Shown piece by piece: positions 60,681-64,000 of a DNA stretch of 64,000 nucleotides. The DNA is from Microbacterium sp. MYb54. GTDB lineage: Bacteria; Actinomycetota; Actinomycetes; Actinomycetales; Microbacteriaceae. Positions within the stretch are counted from its first letter, which is position 1; every line of letters begins with the position of its first letter. The notes under the pieces were generated by a model. It did no database searches. It worked only from the letters and a program-made list of their open reading frames with translations, and had not been told where the DNA came from. The stretch covers positions 62,001 to 126,000 of the forward strand of contig NZ_PCPA01000009.1 in NCBI RefSeq assembly GCF_002979515.1, written 5' to 3'. The position numbers and the translations under genes were made by a program.

Positions 60681-60709
60681 AATGTAGCTTTTCCGCGCAC
60701 ATCGCGCAA
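60681..60709 (-). promoter_or_regulatory. Predicted promoter of the alpha-glucoside operon
   Basis: On the minus strand, -35 TTGCGC (60709-60704), 17-nt spacer, -10 TACATT (60686-60681). CGCAAG and CAAGA half-sites at 60705-60721 resemble those upstream of the LacI gene. Confidence 0.55.
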
Positions 60710-60759
60710 GAACTAAACAAGATGTTGGAATTTTGCGATCATTTGCGGGCATGCGAAAG

Positions 60760-60777
60760 GCCGGCCACCGGGCCGGT
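60760..60777 (-). terminator. Hairpin after the LacI gene
   Basis: CCGGCC/GGCCGG stem with a 4-nt loop, followed on the minus strand by CCTTTC, 11 bp beyond the LacI stop. Confidence 0.45.
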
Positions 60778-60788
60778 GCGGCGTGGGA

Positions 60789-61793
60789 TCAGCTCAGCGG
60801 CCCCGTGGAGGCCCGCAGCACCAATTCAGGCTCGAACAGCAACTCATCGCTCGGCTGAGAGGTGCCGGCGATCTGCGCGAGCAGCAGGGCTATCACGGCT
60901 CGCCCCATCGACTCGATCGGCTGCCGGACCGTCGTCAAGGGCGGCTCGGTGCAGCTCATCAGCGCCGAGTCGTCGAACCCGACGATGCTCACATCTCCCG
61001 GCACCGACAGACCGGCCCGGCGAGCCGCACGCACGGCGCCGAGGGCCATCGGATCACTGGCGCACACGATCGCCGTCGCCCCGGCCGCGAAGAGGCGCGA
61101 GGCCCCCGCCTGCCCCGACTCGAGCGAGTACATGCCACGCACCACGAGGTCGTCGGACAACGGCGCGCCGAGCGACGCGAGCAGACGGCGAGCTGACTCG
61201 AGTTTGCGGCGCGAGGGAACGTGATCCTCCGGGCCGAGCAGCAGACCGATCCGGCGATGCCCCAGCTGGTGCACGTGCAGCACCGCCTGCTCCGCGGCGG
61301 CGGCGTCGTCGGTCGACACCGTCGCGAAATGGAGCTCCGGCACGCGGGCGTTGACGAGCACGGTCGGCAGATTCACCTGGCGCAGCCGCTCATAGTGCTG
61401 ATGCGCGGCATCGGCCTGCGTGTAGTTCCCACCGAGGAAAATGACGCCGGACACCTGCTGAGCGAGGAGTAGGTCCACGTAATCCGACTCCGTCACTCCC
61501 CCTGCGTTCTGGGTGCACAGCAGCGGCGTGTACCCGTTCTGGGTGAGCGCACCGCCGACGATCTCGGCGAACGCGGGGAAGATCGGGTTCTGCAGCTCCG
61601 GGAGCACGAGTCCGACGAGGCGGGCGCGCTCACCCCGCAGCTTGGTCGGACGCTCGTAGCCGAGCACGTCGAGCGCGGTGAGGACCGCCTGCCGCGTGGC
61701 CACGGAGACACCGGGCTTCTCATTGAGCACACGGCTGACCGTCGCCTCACTCACACCGACCTTGCGGGCCACCTCTGCCAGTCGTTTCGACAT
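60789..61793 (-). CDS. LacI-family repressor, probable MalR-type
   Basis: A protein of 334 residues from ATG 61793. Helix-turn-helix at 4-24 (LAEVARKVGVSEATVSRVLNEKPG), hinge, and a ligand domain with LVGLVLPELQNPIFPAFAEIVGGAL and VSIVGFDDSALMSCTEPPLTTVRQP. TACACT lies 6 nt before the ATG, so it is probably leaderless. GCAAG half-sites over this promoter suggest autoregulation; the alpha-glucoside operon downstream is the expected target. Confidence 0.9.
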   Translation of the reverse strand: MSKRLAEVARKVGVSEATVSRVLNEKPGVSVATRQAVLTALDVLGYERPTKLRGERARLVGLVLPELQNPIFPAFAEIVGGALTQNGYTPLLCTQNAGGVTESDYVDLLLAQQVSGVIFLGGNYTQADAAHQHYERLRQVNLPTVLVNARVPELHFATVSTDDAAAAEQAVLHVHQLGHRRIGLLLGPEDHVPSRRKLESARRLLASLGAPLSDDLVVRGMYSLESGQAGASRLFAAGATAIVCASDPMALGAVRAARRAGLSVPGDVSIVGFDDSALMSCTEPPLTTVRQPIESMGRAVIALLLAQIAGTSQPSDELLFEPELVLRASTGPLS

Positions 61794-61805
61794 GGAGTCA
61801 GTGTA

Positions 61806-61848
61806 CGCAAGTTCTTGCAAGAGCACGCAAGCAGTTTGCGTGCTCTTG
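61806..61848. promoter_or_regulatory. CGCAAG/CTTGCA half-sites and a 13-bp hairpin
   Basis: CGCAAGTTCTTGCAAGA (61806-61822) holds clustered LacI/MalR-type half-sites. CAAGAGCACGCAA (61818-61830) pairs perfectly with TTGCGTGCTCTTG (61836-61848), 5-nt loop; no U-tract follows, so it may be an operator, a terminator for the LCP gene, or both. Confidence 0.55.
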
Positions 61849-61856
61849 TGAGGGAC

Positions 61857-63098
61857 TCAGCGGACGTTGCCGTTGGAGCAGGTCTGCTGAGCGGCCGAGT
61901 TGCCCTTGATCGAGTCGGGGAGAGCCACCACGTTGTCCGGAGTCGCCGCGGGATCCGGAGTCGCTGCCGGGTCCTCGACAGGCGCCGTCGGCTCCTGCAC
62001 GACGACACCGTCGTTGTTGTTGTTCTCATGCGTGATCTGCAACTGCGCATTGGCCTCGAGCGCATCCCACAGCGCCGAGGCGGCGGTGTAGTTGGGAACG
62101 ACCTTGTTCGGGTCGGCGGAGTCCGCCCCGTTCGGGTACTGCACGAAGACGATGTCCTCGAACGGCACCGACTTGACCGCGAGAGCGATCTGGACGAGCG
62201 TCATCGGGTTCGTGAGCGACTCGCTCGGCTCGAGGTTCTGGATGGCGGTGTTCGCGAGCTTCAGCATCACGGGAACGTTGCCGAGCACTTCGCCGCTGAT
62301 CATCTTGCGCGCGAGGCTCGACATGTACTGCTGCTGGTTTCCGATGCGGCCGAGGTCGCTGCCGTCGCCGACTCCGTGTCGCGTGCGCAGGAACTGGAGC
62401 GCCTGGAGCCCCTCGATCGTGTGCGTGCCCGCGGGCATGTCGAGACCCGTGTAACGGTCCTTGATCGGATTGGCGAGGCAGACGTCGACTCCACCGATCG
62501 CATTGGTGATCTCGATCACACCACCGAAGGTGACGCCCGCCGCGAACTGGATCTCCTGGTCGGTGAGTTCGGAGATGGTCTTCACGACGCAGTTCAGGCC
62601 GCCGTCCGTGTAGGCCGTGTTGAGCGGCTGCTTGCTCATCGCGGAGGTGGCGTTGCCGTTCTTGTCCGTGCAGGACGGGATCGGGACCATGAGGTCGCGC
62701 GGGAAGCTGACGACCGTGATGCGGCGCGGCTCCTGCGAGACGTGGACCAGCAGGTTCACGTCGTTGAGCGTTCCCTCGGCATCCGCGCCGGTGCATCGCG
62801 CCCCGAAGAGATCCTTGTACTTCTCTTCGCAGGTGTCGACCCCGGTGAGCACCATGTTGAAGCCGCCCTCGTACTCGCCGATGTCCGGCGGGATGGGGTC
62901 CTGGCCCTCGATCTCGACGGCGTTCGCAGAGACGGTGCTCGAGAGGTCGTAGAACACGTAGGCACCGACACCGAGACCGCTCACGAGCACGACCGCGAGG
63001 CCGATGGCGATGAACTTCAGCAGCTGGCCGAGCGTGCCAGGAGTGCCCAGCTGACCGTGGCGCGCGATCGTGTGACGGCGTCGGGTGTTCTGGCTCAC
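61857..63098 (-). CDS. LCP-family cell-wall glycopolymer transferase
   Basis: A protein of 413 residues starting at GTG 63098, with AAAGGA upstream. One membrane anchor (about 28-50) precedes an extracellular LytR-CpsA-Psr domain: NMVLTGVDTC, DVNLLVHVSQEPRRITVVSFPRDLMVPIP, AYTDGGLNCVVKTISELT and QALQFLRTRHGVGDGSDLGRIGNQQQYM. These proteins attach teichoic acid-like or other polymers to peptidoglycan. The C-terminal tail is rich in Pro, Ala and Thr and ends in a cysteine-containing segment. Confidence 0.93.
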   Translation of the reverse strand: MSQNTRRRHTIARHGQLGTPGTLGQLLKFIAIGLAVVLVSGLGVGAYVFYDLSSTVSANAVEIEGQDPIPPDIGEYEGGFNMVLTGVDTCEEKYKDLFGARCTGADAEGTLNDVNLLVHVSQEPRRITVVSFPRDLMVPIPSCTDKNGNATSAMSKQPLNTAYTDGGLNCVVKTISELTDQEIQFAAGVTFGGVIEITNAIGGVDVCLANPIKDRYTGLDMPAGTHTIEGLQALQFLRTRHGVGDGSDLGRIGNQQQYMSSLARKMISGEVLGNVPVMLKLANTAIQNLEPSESLTNPMTLVQIALAVKSVPFEDIVFVQYPNGADSADPNKVVPNYTAASALWDALEANAQLQITHENNNNDGVVVQEPTAPVEDPAATPDPAATPDNVVALPDSIKGNSAAQQTCSNGNVR

Positions 63099-63148
63099 TC
63101 GGGTCCTTTCGGATTCAGCGCTGGCGTCGAGACACCGTGCTCAAAATG

Positions 63149-63233
63149 CGGAGGGTGTGGGATTCGAACCCACGAGACATCTCTGCCCACTGGTTTTCAA
63201 GACCAGCTCCATCGGCCGCTCGGACAACCCTCC
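63149..63233 (-). tRNA. tRNA-Ser (UGA)
   Basis: The complement gives an 85-nt class II tRNA: acceptor GGAGGGT/ACCCTCC with discriminator G, anticodon stem CTGGT/ACCAG around loop CTTGAAA (anticodon TGA), a long variable arm and T-arm with GGTTCGAATCC. CCA is not encoded. Confidence 0.95.
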
Positions 63234-63275
63234 CGACAGACGCTTCTGTCGACCAGGCGTGAGTCTAGCCGAGTT

Positions 63276-64000
63276 CTATTCTCCTGCGCTGACCTGGGCG
63301 GGGGCTGGTAGCGTGTCGAGCGCCCGCGCGAGGCCCCCGTCGGCGACGTCGGCCGTGACCTCTCCGGCGGCATCCTTCACTACGTCAGGGGCCTGCCCCA
63401 TCGCCACGGCCCGCCCACCGAGCGCTCGCGCCCAGCCGAACATGCCGATGTCGTTGCGTCCGTCCCCTGCGACGAGGATGCGACCTTCATCGAGGCCCAA
63501 CTCGGTGCGCACCTGCTCGAGCGCCGTGCCCTTGTCGACACCCTGCGGGGCGATGTCCAGCCACGCCGTCCAGCCGATCGCATAAGAGACCTCGTTGAGG
63601 CCGGCATCCGCCACCAGGCGGTGGAAGTCGTCTTCGTCGTGGCCGGGAGAGACGACCACGATGCGCGAGACGGGCAGCGCGCCGAGCTCGGCGAAGTCGA
63701 CCTGCCGGCCCCCGTCGAGCGTCCAGTCGTCGAGCTGCTCGGTGAACAGCCGCTGTCCCGAGGCGAGCTCGACCATGTACCTGGCGTCCGGCAGCCGGTC
63801 GCGCAGCAGAGCGAGAACGGGAGTCGGATCGAACGTCTCGACGTTCCAGCGCTCCCAGTCATCGCCTGAACGACGCATCGTCACGGCACCGTTGGAGCAC
63901 ACCACGTAGTCGGCAGTCAGGCCGAGCTCCTCGACGTAGCGTCGAGTGGCCATCCAGCTGCGGCCGGTCGCGATGGTGACCACATGCCCGGCATCGCGCA
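63276..64000 (-). CDS. HAD-superfamily phosphatase, Cof-like (partial)
   Basis: At least 241 codons; the N-terminus lies beyond the right edge. Visible parts: AGHVVTIATGRSW (motif II with Thr), YVVCSNGAV, DIAPQGVDKGTALEQV (motif III Lys) and ILVAGDGRNDIGMFGWA (motif IV). This is the HAD subfamily IIB (Cof) cap type, which dephosphorylates sugar phosphates, FMN or similar. The internal ATG at 63983 is not the real start because the conserved frame continues upstream. Confidence 0.88.
   Translation of the reverse strand, partial: RDAGHVVTIATGRSWMATRRYVEELGLTADYVVCSNGAVTMRRSGDDWERWNVETFDPTPVLALLRDRLPDARYMVELASGQRLFTEQLDDWTLDGGRQVDFAELGALPVSRIVVVSPGHDEDDFHRLVADAGLNEVSYAIGWTAWLDIAPQGVDKGTALEQVRTELGLDEGRILVAGDGRNDIGMFGWARALGGRAVAMGQAPDVVKDAAGEVTADVADGGLARALDTLPAPAQVSAGE

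Noticed and set aside
1..64000. CRISPR arrays, insertion sequences, prophage or integration sites
   Set aside because: No spaced direct repeats, transposase, integrase or recombinase genes were seen; the two tRNA genes are not flanked by duplicated 3-prime ends.

Overview
The window is GC-rich, with densely packed, 4-bp-overlapping operons, many GTG starts and no mobile elements. Gene content (SufSU, LCP protein, LacI/DeoR sugar regulators, MetSP, many LLM-class flavin monooxygenases, bifunctional RhaEW) points to an actinobacterium, most likely Microbacterium or a close relative in the Microbacteriaceae. At least nine genes have a TANNNT hexamer 6-7 nt before the start codon and no Shine-Dalgarno, so leaderless transcription looks common.

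Layout. 1-6120: end of a Rossmann-fold NADP-binding gene, GNAT enzyme, the sufS-sufU pair, a divergent HxlR regulator/SnoaL pair, LysE exporter, DUF1206 membrane protein and a GyrI-like protein. 6192-18795: a probable organosulfur scavenging locus, with a complete peptide-type ABC importer (two ATPases, two permeases, lipoprotein receptor), three LLM flavin monooxygenases (one NtaA/DszA-type, one SfnG/SsuD-like), a MocR-type regulator, an alpha/beta hydrolase and O-acetylhomoserine sulfhydrylase. The logic would be uptake, oxidative C-S cleavage to sulfite, reduction elsewhere, and incorporation by MetY. 18895-25150: epoxide hydrolase, AraC-GyrI regulator, the methionine importer metS-metP, an HxlR regulator and a small redox pair. 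A tRNA-Ser(GCU) follows.

25490-52574 is a large sugar and polyol island. Rhamnose genes are GH78 rhamnosidase, LacI repressor, rhaI isomerase, bifunctional aldolase/lactaldehyde dehydrogenase and rhamnulokinase. Inserted among them is a polyol operon (zinc dehydrogenase, ribose-type ABC importer, xylulokinase) divergent from a SorC regulator. A second SDR + FGGY kinase operon carries a near-identical SorC operator at exactly the same distance from its -10 box. Next comes an unassigned pathway of ribose-type ABC importer, D-2-hydroxyacid dehydrogenase and FGGY kinase, bordered by two DeoR regulators and an array of helically phased TGT repeats. Two operons, rhaI and the second ABC importer, appear to begin with an 18-codon leader ORF whose stop overlaps the next start by 4 bp.

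52670-61793: GH3 beta-glucosidase and divergent TetR regulator sharing an 11-bp direct repeat, then an alpha-glucoside operon (GH13, lipoprotein receptor, two permeases; no ATPase encoded here) under a LacI regulator. 61857-64000: LCP-family wall enzyme, tRNA-Ser(UGA) and a partial HAD phosphatase. All intergenic gaps are below about 210 bp except 25151-25489, which holds a terminator and a tRNA.
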